The notes beneath the pieces are model-generated. The model was not told where the DNA came from. It did no database searches and saw only the letters and a program-made list of their open reading frames with translations. A program made the translations under genes and the position numbers. Below, one piece after another: positions 37,981 to 49,786 of a stretch of DNA of 64,000 bases. The stretch comes from Anisus vortex. Taxonomy: Eukaryota; Mollusca; Gastropoda; Planorbidae. The stretch lies in contig OX421507.1 of NCBI GenBank assembly GCA_949126835.1, positions 26,610,822-26,674,821 of the forward strand, written 5' to 3'. Position 1 is the first letter of the stretch. Each line of letters opens with the position of its first letter.

Positions 37981-39433
37981 ATTTTTTAAAATTATAAATA
38001 CACCAATTATATAATTATGATGACAATTTTATCACATGACTGAAAAATATCATTAAAGTAATGCCTTTTAAGAGTTTCTACTAAACAATTTCATCATTAG
38101 TCACATTATTAATTTACCATAAAATTGCACACAAATTTACTTGGCCATAATTAACAGCTACAATAATGGGACATTTCTAAAAAAAATAAACACAAAATAT
38201 CCATTTGCTGTTTAGAATGTAATTTAAAAACACAACCATTAAAAGAAGAAAAAAGTGTAAAAATAAAAAATTAATTAATGTATTAAGAAAAATGTAAATT
38301 TATCCCTTTCTCAATACCAATACAACCTAAACATTTAAAATTGTGAAATCTTTTTTAATGCTCACACAGAGAAAATACCTGGGTACTGGTACGGGGTACT
38401 GGTACGGGGTACTGGTACTGGGTACTGGTACGGGGTACTGGGTACGGTACTTTAGAATATGTCCCCAGATATCAAGTCTTATTTATTGTAGTTTGATTTA
38501 TCTGATCTAAGGGATTCAAAACAAATTATAACTTTACAAATATCTCCATGCAGTTTAAAGTTAATTTACAGATCACACAGATATTAGCTAGATATGAGCT
38601 AGCAATAGTTAAAGTTGATAGCTCTAGTCTGTTGTAATTTACATTTATGTTACAGAAGGCACAATTAGCATCACAACGGCATCAGAATATGCATTGAAAG
38701 AAGATAATATCATTCTACTGAGACGTTTTTCCTCTGAATGACTAATTACTAAGTACTAGTAGCGATAAAAATTATAAGCATTTGTTAGTTAATAACAACA
38801 TAAAGAAATACCAAATCAAATTACCAAATTTGTAATACCGTATATAATTTCTATCTGTTTATTAGTTACCAGGATAGTAGTATAACATTTTCTGTTTAAT
38901 AACTGAACAATGCTGATAAAAAAAAAGATTGTAATATTTCAGTCTTGATAGAATTTGTTGTTTAGTTTTATTAGTTTGTCATTAGTGTCAAGAATTATGC
39001 TAAGACCCTTAAGATTTAATCTATTTGCCACACACATAATTTTCCCTTATAATCAAAGCAAGTGACGTTCATTTGTCTTCATAATCCACTGTATATGTTA
39101 GTAGCTTTACTCACTTAGAACTAAAAAAAAAAAAATTTGAAACTTATAGTTTTAAGAAATGCATACTGGGTATATTATTATATTTGTCTACACAGAAAAA
39201 ATTGTTTAAAAATAATGGACTAGTTGATTCCAATGCCAAGAATGTAAAAAGAAAACAATCAAGTTTTCATATTCCAACATATCCCTTCAATAATATTTTA
39301 AAAATTAAGATACCAGTATATATACAAAAATCTGATTTTATAATACTTGTAAATATAAAATAAACAGTAAACAATAAAGGTTTACGCCCTAAAATCTTTT
39401 AAAAAAGATTTTAACTGTAGTGTTACTGGATTT
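37981..39433 (-). other. Probable ADI1 3' untranslated region
   Basis: No coding signal or known repeat apart from a GGGTACTGGTACG minisatellite at 38381-38450. AT-rich and otherwise unique. Confidence 0.35.
38381..38450. repeat. GGGTACTGGTACG minisatellite
   Basis: About five imperfect copies of a 13-base unit rich in the palindrome GTAC, in the likely 3' UTR of ADI1. It is GC-rich in an AT-rich setting. Confidence 0.85.
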
Positions 39434-39553
39434 TTAGCCCGATTGGAAGCGCTCAAAATAAGCTTTTCTGTTTGGGTGATCATCTGCAAGAGGACGATTT
39501 ATAGGATTCCAAACAGGCTCTCCAGCAAAGAGGCGTTTCACTTTGATATAATT
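39434..39553 (-). CDS. ADI1: ADI1 exon 4, C-terminus
   Basis: Acceptor TTCTATAG. Encodes [20 protein letters not shown] and ends FERFQSG, then TAA at 39436-39434. FxGEPVWxPxNRP is the conserved C-terminal motif of the family. Confidence 0.93.
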   Translation of the reverse strand, partial: NYIKVKRLFAGEPVWNPINRPLADDHPNRKAYFERFQSG

Positions 39554-42500
39554 CTATAGAAAAAAACAAATTTAATTTATTCTATTCATCTCGTTGTAAA
39601 ATTATACTTAACAAAAAATGTAAATAAAAGGAGATGGGGAGGCTACCAAGTTGTTGTTTTGAGTTACTCACCCAGACAGAAGGAGAGAATAAAAGGGGAG
39701 AAGATCCCTTACAAAATCAAGGTGGCGGAGGGAAGGGGGTAAAGATTTTGTCCTGACAGGTAAATTAATCCCAGTTTTCCATGAATTTTTTTATATTATG
39801 GTAATGGTAATTTATATAGCGCTTCTATCCATGCTATATTAGCATGCTCAGTGCGCTCTAGAAGACTATTAATCTGTGAGAGGTTTCACTGCTGCCGGTT
39901 AAGCGCATGTGATAACAACTCAAATTGATTGAACTAAACTAGCTATAATAAATTCCACCTCATGACAGAGTGTTGCTTCCCTTGGATCATGAACCAACAT
40001 GGACTGAATGGAAAACTTTTCTTTAAGTTTAAGTATAAAAAATACATTTTCTCATCCTAGGATCCCCCAATCCCCTGACATGTTTGGCGACAACACTTGA
40101 AGAAAAGCTGTGGGTGTTCAAGAAAGGAAACAGCTCATTTTATGCAAGAAAGAGGCCATAGGGAGTAAAACCAATGCGAATCACTGAAGATTTTTTTTAA
40201 AAATCAATCGACGAGCCTTCCTGCTCTCTAGTCCAGGGCGTCACACTGTAAACCGGTGGACATTAGGGGGCACACCAAGGTCATGTCCGATAATGTCACA
40301 TGACGTAGAAAACAATCTACGCAATCACAGTTAGCTGGCCAGTCTTGAGGGAGCTATCACCTCCTACCAAGCATGTCTCCAGGTGGCGGATAGGGGAATG
40401 ACCTTTATATATAAGGGTTAGTTGTGAATACTGAATAAGTGACCGCAGACCAACTGGTTTGCTGTCATGGAGGGTGAGGTGGGGTATCCGGTGATAAGGA
40501 ACATAGAGCGCTCAAACTTTAAACCCGGACAGATGAGGCCGTTAGCTAGGGATAGCAATTATCTAGGAGAGAAAACTCCAAAAATAAATCAACTGCTGCC
40601 TTGCAGACAATCTTGGTTGATCTAAGGCTATGGAAGCACATCCAGAAAGAAAAGCAGGCTGAAGTCGGAGACCACGGGCAAACTGATGCAAAACACGTTG
40701 GCATCCAAACCTCAAAATGATGGAGGAAATAGATATTAATACATATATAGTTCTGGCATCCTGCCTGAGGAATCCCACCGTGCAGGTAGGGGGTCGACAG
40801 GCTCTCCGCCTCGAAGGAGCCCGCCCAAGCGAACTGGTGGTTCTTCCTCCTCTGCTTGTGAAGTCAGGAGCAGAGAAAAGGAAGTAAACCCCACTGACAA
40901 GAACATTAAGCGGAAAACAAAACACAATTTAGTCTTTCTCCAATGGAATGCAGAGGGCATCCAAAAGAAAAAAGAAGCCTTAAAGATCTTCCTCCATGAA
41001 CATGAAGTAGATGTGGCATGCATCCAAGAAACTCACCTCAACAGCAATCTGCGTTTCTCAATTAGAGGCTACACATGCTTAAGACAAGACAGTGAAAACA
41101 GATCTAAAGGGGGAATTCTACTTACTCTCGTCAAAAACAACATACCTACCTCAGATATCATCATACCAAGCTCCACGCAATCTGAAATAATGGGCACCAA
41201 GCTAATCTTCCCAGGGGGAGACCTAAACGTAATCAATTGCTACTGCCCACCAGACAAAGAGCTAGAACTTGGCAGATTTCAAATCCCAATAAATGAAGAG
41301 TGTCTAATACTGGGTGATATGAACAGCCGCTCCCAGAGCTGGGGATATCCAGACCTCAATGCCAGGGGAGAAGAAATTAAGGAGTGGCAAACCGAAAACA
41401 GTCTGATTCTCCTAGACCAACCAAAAGACCCAACCACCTTTTACTCCAGATCATGGATGACTTCATCAACTCCAGACTTAGCCTTTGCTACCAATACAAC
41501 ATCCAAAGGAAGTAAAAGAGTAGTCGCTGACAAACTAGCCACCAGTGACCACAGACCCATTCGCATCCAAATAGAAACCACTCATTTGCCTACACTGAAT
41601 TCTCTAGAGCCCTCCTTAAAGCAGCTAAGCAATCTATCCCAAGAGGAGCCAGGAAAAATTATATACCAAACTGGTTTATTAATACCATCCAAAATCTAAA
41701 CTTAGATCAAATTAATAAAAAACCAACAAGAAACCATAATAATATACTATATTTATTCTTAACGAGCAGACCAGGACTAGTAATAGATTATGAAATAATC
41801 CCTGGACTTTCAGATCATGATATTGTCAGAGTAAATAACAAAATAAAAACCCAAATAAGAATGAAACCTAAAAGAATAATTTATCTCTGGAATAAATGTA
41901 ACACAACAGAACTACATCAAACAGCAATACAATTCCAAATCAATTTTCTTACTAAATACAATATAAATAGTCCAGTTGAAGATATTTGGCAATTCATAAA
42001 AACCAACTTAAAAGCAATAATGGCTGATTATGTGCCAACAAAACAAACATCAAATAAAATTAACAAATGTTGGTTTAACACTAAACTAAAGAAACTGTGT
42101 AAAAAAAAAAAGAAAATCTATTCAAAAAGTTTAAGGCAACTAATTCAATTAGACTACATAAAAAATACCTAAAAATAAAAATTAAACATTTAACTCAGAA
42201 ACTAAGCAGACAGCTGCAGAATGAATATGTAAACAATGTAATTTCTAAAGATAATAATAAAAACTTATGGTCCTACATTAAATTAAGAAAAATGGACACA
42301 ACAGGCATAGCTCCAATGAAACTTATAATGATAATGAAACTAAAGCTAATATCCTAAACACACACTTTGCATCATCTTTTTCAAATCCAGCTGATAAAGA
42401 AATCTTCATAAATTTAAACAAACTAGAAGAGATAGGAAATATAAATGTAGATGAAAAAGGCATCAAACAACTCCTAACCAACTTAAAAGTAAACAAAGCT

Positions 42501-45500
42501 TCTGGTCCAGATGAAATACCAGCAAGACTGCTTAAAGAACTAACTAATGAAATATTTCCAATCTTTAAAATACTTTTTCAGGCCTCTCTAAACCAGGGTA
42601 AAGTGCCCAAAGATTGGAAATTAGCCAATGTAAGCCCCCTATTCAAAAAAGGAGATAAATCTGACCCCGGAAATTATAGACCTGTTTTCCTAACAAGCAT
42701 AACATGTAAATTACTTGAACATATAATATATAGTAGTATAGTAAATCATCTAGACAAACTTAATGCACTGTGCCCACACCAACATGGCTTCAGGAAAAAT
42801 AGATCATGTGAGACTCAATTGATAGGCTTAATAGATGACTTGTCTAAGGGATTAGATAATAACAACCAAATTGATGCTATATTACTAGATTTTTCAAAAG
42901 CATTTGATCAATTTCATCATTCTAGTCTCATTAAAAAATGTAAATACTTTGGCATCTCTGGTCTCTTACATCAGTGGATTCAGGACTTTCTTATAGGCAG
43001 AGAACAAACAGTGATAATAAATGGCTCTAAGTCATCACCAAGGCAATAACAGTAAGCTCAGGAGTTCCACAAGGAACTGTTCTAGGGCCCCTACTATTTC
43101 TAATTTACATTAATGATCTGCCAAATTGCATTAACACAGGAACAAAAGTAAGATTATTTGCCGATGATTGCATAATTTATAGAATTAATAAAGACAGGAA
43201 AAGATAGTGAACTTCTACAAAAAGACCTAGATGAACTACAAAAATGGGAATCAAACTGGAGTATGTCTTTTCACCCAGAAAAATGCCAACTAATAAGGGT
43301 ATCCAAGAAAAAGAAACAAATAATAGCAAACTACTTCATTCATGGTAAAGAACTAACTCAAACTAACAATGCTAAGTATCTAGGTGTAATAATAAATGAT
43401 AAGTTATCTTGGAACCCTCATATTGGTGAAGTAATTAAAAAATCAAACAAAACATTAGGATTCATAAAAAGGAACTTTTACAAATGTAATAAGAATATAA
43501 AACTAAAATGCTATCTCACATTAGTTAGGCCTATACTAGAATATGCAGCATCTCTATGGGACCCATCAACTAAGGAAAACATTTTAAAATTAGAACAAAT
43601 TCAAAAAAGAGCTGCAAGGTTCATAACTAGTGAATATTCCCAATTAACAAGAGTAACACCATTAGTAAAATCACTAAACCTAGAAACACTAGAGGACAGA
43701 AGGGCAAAGAGTAAAGTAGTAATAATACATTTAGGCATTAAACTCTAATTTAGAAATACAACACAATAACAACCTGTTGCAAAGCTCATATAAACATAAA
43801 GACAAAAACACTTTCCTTGTCCCTTATGCGAGAACAAATGCATATAAGTAATCTTTCTTCCCGAGTGGCATTCAGGCATGGAATGAGTTGCCTGAACAAT
43901 CCAGGAAAACCAATAACTTAACATCATTTAAAACATTAATAAAAATGCAAAACTAGACTCGGATCACGGATGAGCGTAGGACGCAATAATCTTCTTTTTA
44001 GAAGGAGCGTCTGTAATGTATAATTTAAGATAAACACTTGGAACTCCACAATGAAACCATCAAAGCCAGAAACCTAGCAGAAAAATCCCCAACAATAGAA
44101 AATAATATACAACTAAAAGCTTTAAACGCAATCTTCAGAAAGGAATATCTCTCTTCAATGAGGAAGAGCTGGTATGAAAAGACAGAAAACCTAAATGTAG
44201 ACAGAGATGGACATAAGCTGTGGAAAATCGCCAAAAGTCTGAACCAAGAGGAGAACCAATCTTAGCCAATAGTCCTAGACGCAGACCATAAAAAGCTCAC
44301 AGGCTGCGAAGCTGCACAAAAATTCATAAACCGCTTTAGCAGCATAGGAAATATTAGTATCAGCAAAAAAAGAGCCTAAGAAGTCAAAGACCACATAGAG
44401 AAAGCTCCAAAAATGTCCACACTACACTCTCATGGAATGACAGCAAATCTCAGCATGAAAGAGTTTGATGACTCACTGAAACTCCTCAAACCCAAACAAG
44501 CTCCAGGATCAGACAAGATCTCAAATGATATGCTTATTCATCTAGGACCCCTGGCAAAGAAAAGACTACTGCATATTCAATGCTAGCTGGAAGTCATGAA
44601 AAATTTCAACTATCTGGAAAAAAGCAATCCTGATCCTTATACTAAAGCATGGTAAACCAGAAACCAAGTTGACAGCTACCGCCCAATAAGTTTAACCAGT
44701 TGCGTCTGCAAACTAATGGAAAGAATGGTCAACAATGGGCTCACTTGGCTTCTTGAATCTGAAAATCTACTGGCAGACGAACAAGCAGAATTCAGGAAAT
44801 GTCGATCAACAGAAGACCATATATCCCACAAAATGTTAAACTGGATTACAGAATACCTAACAAATCGCAAAGCTTTAGTCAACATGCAAGGAAAAAGGAG
44901 CAACATAGCAACAATACAAAATGAAGTCCCCCAGGAAGGTGTACTGTCACCCATACTATTTCTAATTTTCATAAATGACCTAATACAATTTATGTATTTA
45001 AATTCCTAGAAAAGTAAAAAGCAGCATGTAAGCTGACGACCTTGCTATAATAAGCACAGGAGAATATATAGGCACCTCAAAATTTAGGCTACAAGATGCA
45101 CTAAACAACCTCAACCTATGGTTCGATGAATGGGGAAGGACCATAAACTAAAAAAGACTACATACTCAATTTTCTCTCTATCTACTAAAGAACAAAGCCT
45201 CAAACTGACCTTAGACAAAACAATCCTTGAAAAAAATAGAAAATAGAAAATATTGCAATTTTATACAAGAAGCCAAACATCTAAATAGTAAATAGAAAAT
45301 ATTGCAATTGAAGCTACTCAACCCCACAGCCACATCCCACCCTGGGACCCAAGCCCTCCTCAAAAACTCAGAGACAGACTAAGCAACATATGGAAAAAAT
45401 CTGACTACACACCCAAAATACTAAAAGAAGCAGTAAACAACATTATTAGAGAACAATACCCTCACAATTCCTGGACCAGAGTCTACACTGATGGGTCATC

Positions 45501-48217
45501 AGAAAAAGACACAAAAAATGGAGGTGCCGGCATTCTCATAGAGTGGCCTAATGGAGAACACCTAGAAAAAGCCACTGTCACAGGTAGAATCTCAGATAGC
45601 ACTATAGCAGAAAGAAAAGCAATTGAGCTTGCTGCAAATATACTAACAAGCCACACTCAATCCCTTCACTGAGCCAAAACAGTGCTCCAGTCTCTAAAAA
45701 AACCAAATGCCCTGATCAACCAGTCACTCAGTACAGAACTTTTAAGCAAAACAACTCAAGAACTGGTTCTCCAATGGATCCTTGGGCATATACAAAATGA
45801 AGGGAATGACAATGCCAACACCTTAGCTAAAGCTGGAGGCAGATAAAACCAGACAGACCCATCTCTACACCCTGAAGAAATTAAGGCAATACTCAAAAGG
45901 AATGAATCCGAAAGATGGTCTGAGCTGCAACAAAACAACCCAAAGACTGATGCTTACTACAAACTCTCCCCCCAATATCAACACATCATCTTCAGACTAA
46001 GGACTGGTCACAACAGGCTGAAGCAACACATGTTCCCCAAACTGCGAATCGGAGCAAGAGAAATGTGCCCCAGCGGAACAGCTCCCGAAAATGCGGAACA
46101 TGTCCTTCAGTCCTGCCCTCTGTATCACTCTACCCGGCAGCCTTTAGGCTACCTTCAACGTCAAACTGTTCGGTGGACTAAAGCAACTGACAGCCACGGT
46201 GCAGTTCATTACAACTATTGGACTTGTTGTCTGAATCCTCCCTATCATAACATTTGAGAACGAAGAAGAAGAAGAAGGCTGGCCAGTTTTCCTATATTTT
46301 AATTGGCTCTATTGCTGGTGAACTTGCACACATGATTATAACCTCGTCAATAACTTTTTTTTTTTTTTTTACACACTAAAATAAACTAAAGCTAGAAACT
46401 TACGTCTGCTGTAAGTGTGAATCTGTGATAAATTCCAGCTGGTAGAATGATCAGGTCATCCTTAGAAACTTCGATTCTTATCCAACGGTCGTCAGGATCC
46501 CTCACATCAAAATATCCACATCCAGAGGTGACAAATCGTATTTCTTCATCCGAGTGAATGTGTTCAGTGAAAAACATCTTTAACTGTATAAGAAACGTAA
46601 ATCATCAAATAAACAAATTAAGTAATTTTGTTAACATTTATTTTGAAAATAGCTCATTATAGCTCATAAAGAAAGCATCCATTTGAATACAAGTTTCAGA
46701 TTTAAAATATTACAAACTGAATCAGTAAGAAATCTAATATTTCCTTTTTAAAAAAACAAGCCATGATGCAGCTTCCTAAAATAGTTATATTAACAATAAA
46801 CTAGCAAATAGTTGTTTTTTTTACGAATTGAATACAAGTACAAGATTACTGTCGCTTGCCCTAAACATCATATAGTACAGAAATGGAAATTTTTTGCTGT
46901 TTTATATGTTGGCTTTATTGAATACAAGCTAAACTCCCCGGTGTTGTCAGGGGGGAAATAAAACAGGCCTGTATAAGCTACAGATACATATTTTATAAAC
47001 TACAATAAACAGAAAGCTATAGATCTAATAATTTTAAAAATTTATATTTTTTACTGAAGACATTTAGGAAGTAATTTAAAATAAATATTGTAATTGGGTT
47101 AAAAATAGGGAGTCTTTTTATTTAACAAAAAGCTAAATTGCCCGGAGTTGCCCGTGGATTTACAATATTTTTTTTTAAAGTAATATTAATTGAAATAAAA
47201 CATTTTTAGAAAAAAAAACAGTATAGACTAACTGGAGAATCGAACCCGTGTCCAAAACGTTATCCACTCAGCTAGCAAGTACACACATGCTAAGTCAAAT
47301 TGCAAAGGTAAAATATTGAGGCAATAAGGTCACGGGTCTTTAAATAATCCAATTTGATTGGTTAAACACACACAGAGATCTTTTTATATAAGATATATTT
47401 ATTTCCCTTCTAACCTTGTTATCATAATCTGGTAATGTTTCTCGAGCTATGTCACAAACATCCTCATACGTATACCCTCTTGTCTTTTTCAATGTTGCAA
47501 GTTCTTCACTTGTTTCCCAGGTATCTGCATCTATCTGTAAACAGCAGTTTAAACAGTTCAAATTAATAAAAAAAATGTAAAATAAATATTTGCTGATATG
47601 AAGTAGACTAACAATAATTAAAATAAAAAGCCTTTAAATGTTTTTTAATAGTATCTATTCTATTTAAGAAAATGAACTAGGCCTAAAAAGTAATTTAAAT
47701 CTGAGGTTTAATTGTTAGTTTAAAATGTAAAAGTAAAGAATAATTCTGTTAGGCCTAATAGTAGTAATAGCATTCCTATAAAGAATCATAGAAAGATTAA
47801 AAAGTCTTTTGATAGTTCATGAAAAGCTAGCCTAAACATTTTAAGGTCTGAATCCTGTCTCTTGATAGGTTCAGAAAAAAAACAACCTTGTAGAACTATG
47901 TGCTGATTACACAATGCCTTTGCATGCAAAGTAAAAAAACTAATGAACTAACTCCATCATTGCCATAAATTGTTTAGATAACTCCTTTTATCTTTTTTTA
48001 CTTTAAAGAAAGCTGAAAACTTATTGTAGCAGCAAAAATGTCTGCAAAACTGAAAGTAGCTTGGATAATATTAATTTTGTTCTAATTAGCCTACCTTCAT
48101 GTATTCGACACCACAATTTTTAAACAGATCATCTAAACTAACGAAGACTGGCGGATCCAACATGTGGGGGGCTCTCTGGTCAGCGTCAGAGGCATCCATG
48201 TACCACGCACGCACCAT
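39434..48217 (-). CDS. ADI1: Acireductone dioxygenase (ADI1), complete four-exon gene
   Basis: Coding exons on the - strand: 48095-48217, 47415-47534, 46404-46583 and 39434-39553, of 41, 40, 60 and 39 codons plus stop, all in phase 0 with GT-AG introns. The predicted protein is 180 aa against 179 in human. It is a cupin of the methionine salvage pathway: it oxidises the acireductone 1,2-dihydroxy-3-keto-5-methylthiopentene with O2, using Fe(II) to give the keto-acid precursor of methionine plus formate. The metal ligands are present: H89, H91 and E95 in EHIHSDEE, and H134 in PAGIYHRF. The N-terminus [18 protein letters not shown] and [15 protein letters not shown] are family hallmarks. Nothing is broken. 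The gene converges on GOLIM4. Its last intron (6.85 kb) holds nested LINEs lying antisense to the gene. Confidence 0.95.
39960..40190 (+). repeat. Dispersed repeat, alternative SINE tail
   Basis: Shares ACCAACATGGACTGAATGG, CATCCTAGGATCCCCCAATC and CCCCTGACATGTTTGG with 18137-18300. Lies in the last ADI1 intron just before the LINE. Confidence 0.7.
40330..46276 (+). mobile_element. I-superfamily-like LINE with RNase H, split by another LINE
   Basis: Non-LTR element, antisense in the last ADI1 intron. A 5' UTR from about 40330 is shared with the 30.5-kb fragment. Apurinic-type endonuclease at about 40925-41580: [33 protein letters not shown]. Endonuclease-RT linker continues at 44036 ([17 protein letters not shown]) after the insertion. 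RT at about 44460-45180: [16 protein letters not shown], the VPQEGVLSP block and an ADD active site. RNase H at 45480-45860: [21 protein letters not shown]-terminal Cys/His segment near 46070-46130: [20 protein letters not shown]. It ends in (GAA)n at 46260. Stops and frameshifts throughout make it inactive. The I/Nimb-like assignment rests on RNase H plus this C-terminal motif. Confidence 0.85.
41674..44035 (+). mobile_element. CR1/L2-like LINE, 5'-truncated, nested in the RNase H LINE
   Basis: Begins inside the end of the endonuclease domain ([17 protein letters not shown]) and continues through [82 protein letters not shown], then the thumb at 43263-43750 ([28 protein letters not shown]). 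The C-terminus YSFFPSGI-like is typical of CR1/L2, followed by a short 3' UTR. Several frameshifts and stops. It interrupts the outer LINE between its endonuclease and RT domains. Tail copies of this family lie at 52785-53158 and 54985-55760. Confidence 0.85.
46404..46583 (-). CDS. ADI1: ADI1 exon 3, cupin core with metal ligands
   Basis: Acceptor TATACAG, donor GTAAGT. Sixty codons carrying HIHSDEE (two His and the Glu ligand), GYFDVRD and the PAGIYHRF segment with the fourth ligand. Confidence 0.95.
46584..47414. other. ADI1 intron 2 with SINE relics
   Basis: Two related blocks, AGCTAAACTCCCCGGTGTTG at 46928 and AGCTAAATTGCCCGGAGTTG at 47132, look like 3' parts of two SINE copies on the - strand. 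The second leads to a tRNA-like head at 47228-47280. Nothing else seen. Confidence 0.5.
47228..47280 (-). repeat. tRNA-like SINE head
   Basis: On the - strand, A box TAGCTGAGTGG and B box GGTTCGATTCT, closer together than in a true tRNA gene (anticodon arm shortened). Probably a Pol III promoter relic. Confidence 0.6.
47415..47534 (-). CDS. ADI1: ADI1 exon 2
   Basis: Acceptor TTTACAG, donor GTTAGA (weak). Encodes [20 protein letters not shown] and continues to LPDYDNK, the helical region before the cupin barrel. Confidence 0.93.
47535..48094. other. ADI1 intron 1, nothing recognised
   Basis: AT-rich with a few AGGCCTA words; no repeat or exon recognised. Confidence 0.5.
48095..48217 (-). 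CDS. ADI1: ADI1 exon 1
   Basis: Starts at ATG 48217 ([20 protein letters not shown]) and ends at EYMK before donor GTAGGC. The MVxAWYMD start is the conserved N-terminus of animal acireductone dioxygenases, which fixes the start codon. Confidence 0.93.
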
Positions 48218-48487
48218 TCTAACAGGCTGGCATGAAATGAACAAGTCATAAACATGTCAATATTAAATGAGACAGGACAACATTCTGCTAAGTTAGCTGT
48301 GTCAAACAACTATTGCTATTATCACCTGTGTTCAGAGAACTATCAGGACAAGTAACTAACTTTTGTACAAAACTACTTCTATTGAAAAGCAGAGCCACCT
48401 GGCTACAGATGAAGGCGGAGCTGATTTGAAAAATATGGGCATATTTATAAAGAGTTCAGGATATTTTTAGTAGTTCAATATATAATG
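48218..48487. promoter_or_regulatory. ADI1 5' flank (promoter region by position)
   Basis: Sequence directly upstream of the ADI1 start codon. No TATA box or other core element could be picked out with confidence. The first SINE begins at 48488, so any proximal promoter has at most about 270 bp of non-repeat DNA. Confidence 0.3.
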
Positions 48488-48697
48488 TACCCGTTGGACC
48501 GAATTGATCCTTAGGTCCGGTGAAGCAGCATTCACCAGTTTCTGTGGCCACGGCATACTAGATGATTGAGCCAGCACTATGCAAAGCTTCCTTTAATTTA
48601 CATCAACTAAGATCAGGTACCCAGCCTGCACCAGGATTCAAAACCGAGACCTTCGGTACGCCAGCCAAATGTGCTGACGCACGGTCACCATGCCCCA
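48488..48697 (-). repeat. S1 SINE upstream of ADI1
   Basis: 3' end at 48488 (GTACCCGTTGGACCGAATTGA) and GGGGCATGG start at 48697. Internal deletion in the body; the B-box region is mutated (GGTTTTGAATCC). Confidence 0.82.
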
Positions 48698-48995
48698 TAG
48701 TTTAATACATAGTAAGCATTCATTATAAAACTAAAGTGCACTGTACCGTTAGTGTTTTTTTTAGCACCAGTTAAAATAGAGTTTATAATTTTTTCAACTG
48801 TGCATTCTTTTTAATAATTAAAATATCACAGCAGCTAATCCTAATTTTATTTTTTTTTTTTCATATATGTTTTCCCTATAAGATATTTTTAAACTGACTG
48901 TTAAGTCTCCTATTCACATTTAATTAATATATAACTAGACTATGATTTATCAAAACTTCAACAGTAATCACATGATGATACCATCTGCTCTTACT

Positions 48996-49152
48996 TTACC
49001 CCAACTAATGTCAGGTACTCATCAGAGATGGGGAGACTCAGAGACACCCTCCGATCCCCGGGAAAAAATCCTAGCCTTCACCAGGATTCACACCCAGAAC
49101 CTTCGGTAAGCCAGTCGAACGTGCTGCCGCCGGCTTGGCCACCGTGCCTGAC
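48996..49152 (-). repeat. S1 SINE, 5' half
   Basis: Starts in the GGTAAAGT part of the body and runs to the tRNA-like head (GGCACGGTGGCC). The 3' half is absent. Confidence 0.78.
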
Positions 49153-49786
49153 TCATAGTATTATAGTTTAGTGACTATTTTGGGTTATTTTAGCCAGATG
49201 TTAGCTATTATATTATAGCCCTTGAGCAGACATGTAACAATATTATAATAAATGATACTTGTGTAGAAATTCATATAGGCTTATATTGTCTATCTATGAA
49301 TATGTTACTTATAGGCGAGTTACAGAAGCCAGGCCTACATTATACTAAGTGTATAGGCCTAGACTTGTAAAATAATGTATTGAAAAGGATCGCGTAGCAC
49401 CAATCAAAAGAATGTTTTTTTTATTAGTGCTGTTAATAATACAGCACAGACACTGTGACTAGCCAAATTGTTCAGGGTCTAAGGAAAAAATTAGTTTGCA
49501 ACTCTCCATTGCGTACATCAAAGAGTAGCGCACATCTAAAAGATGAGCCGACAAGTAAAAAAATTCATGTTAATTGTAACTTAGCATTTGGTTTGATCGC
49601 AAGCCATAGTTGGTATTTGGAAAAAAAAGAAACACAATATCTAAGACTAATTAGTGTTAGCAAGGCATTTCAAGAATTGTTTTGTGCAAAGCCAACATTA
49701 TTTTTTGTTAATATTTCCATCAGAACCAAAAATGAAGTAATGATTATAATCTTTCAACCAACAAACCGAAATCGGGTTTTGAAAAT

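Noticed and set aside
40563..41023. - strand frames of 95-120 codons rich in Arg and Ser
   Set aside because: Antisense to the 5' part of the LINE, low complexity, no domain.
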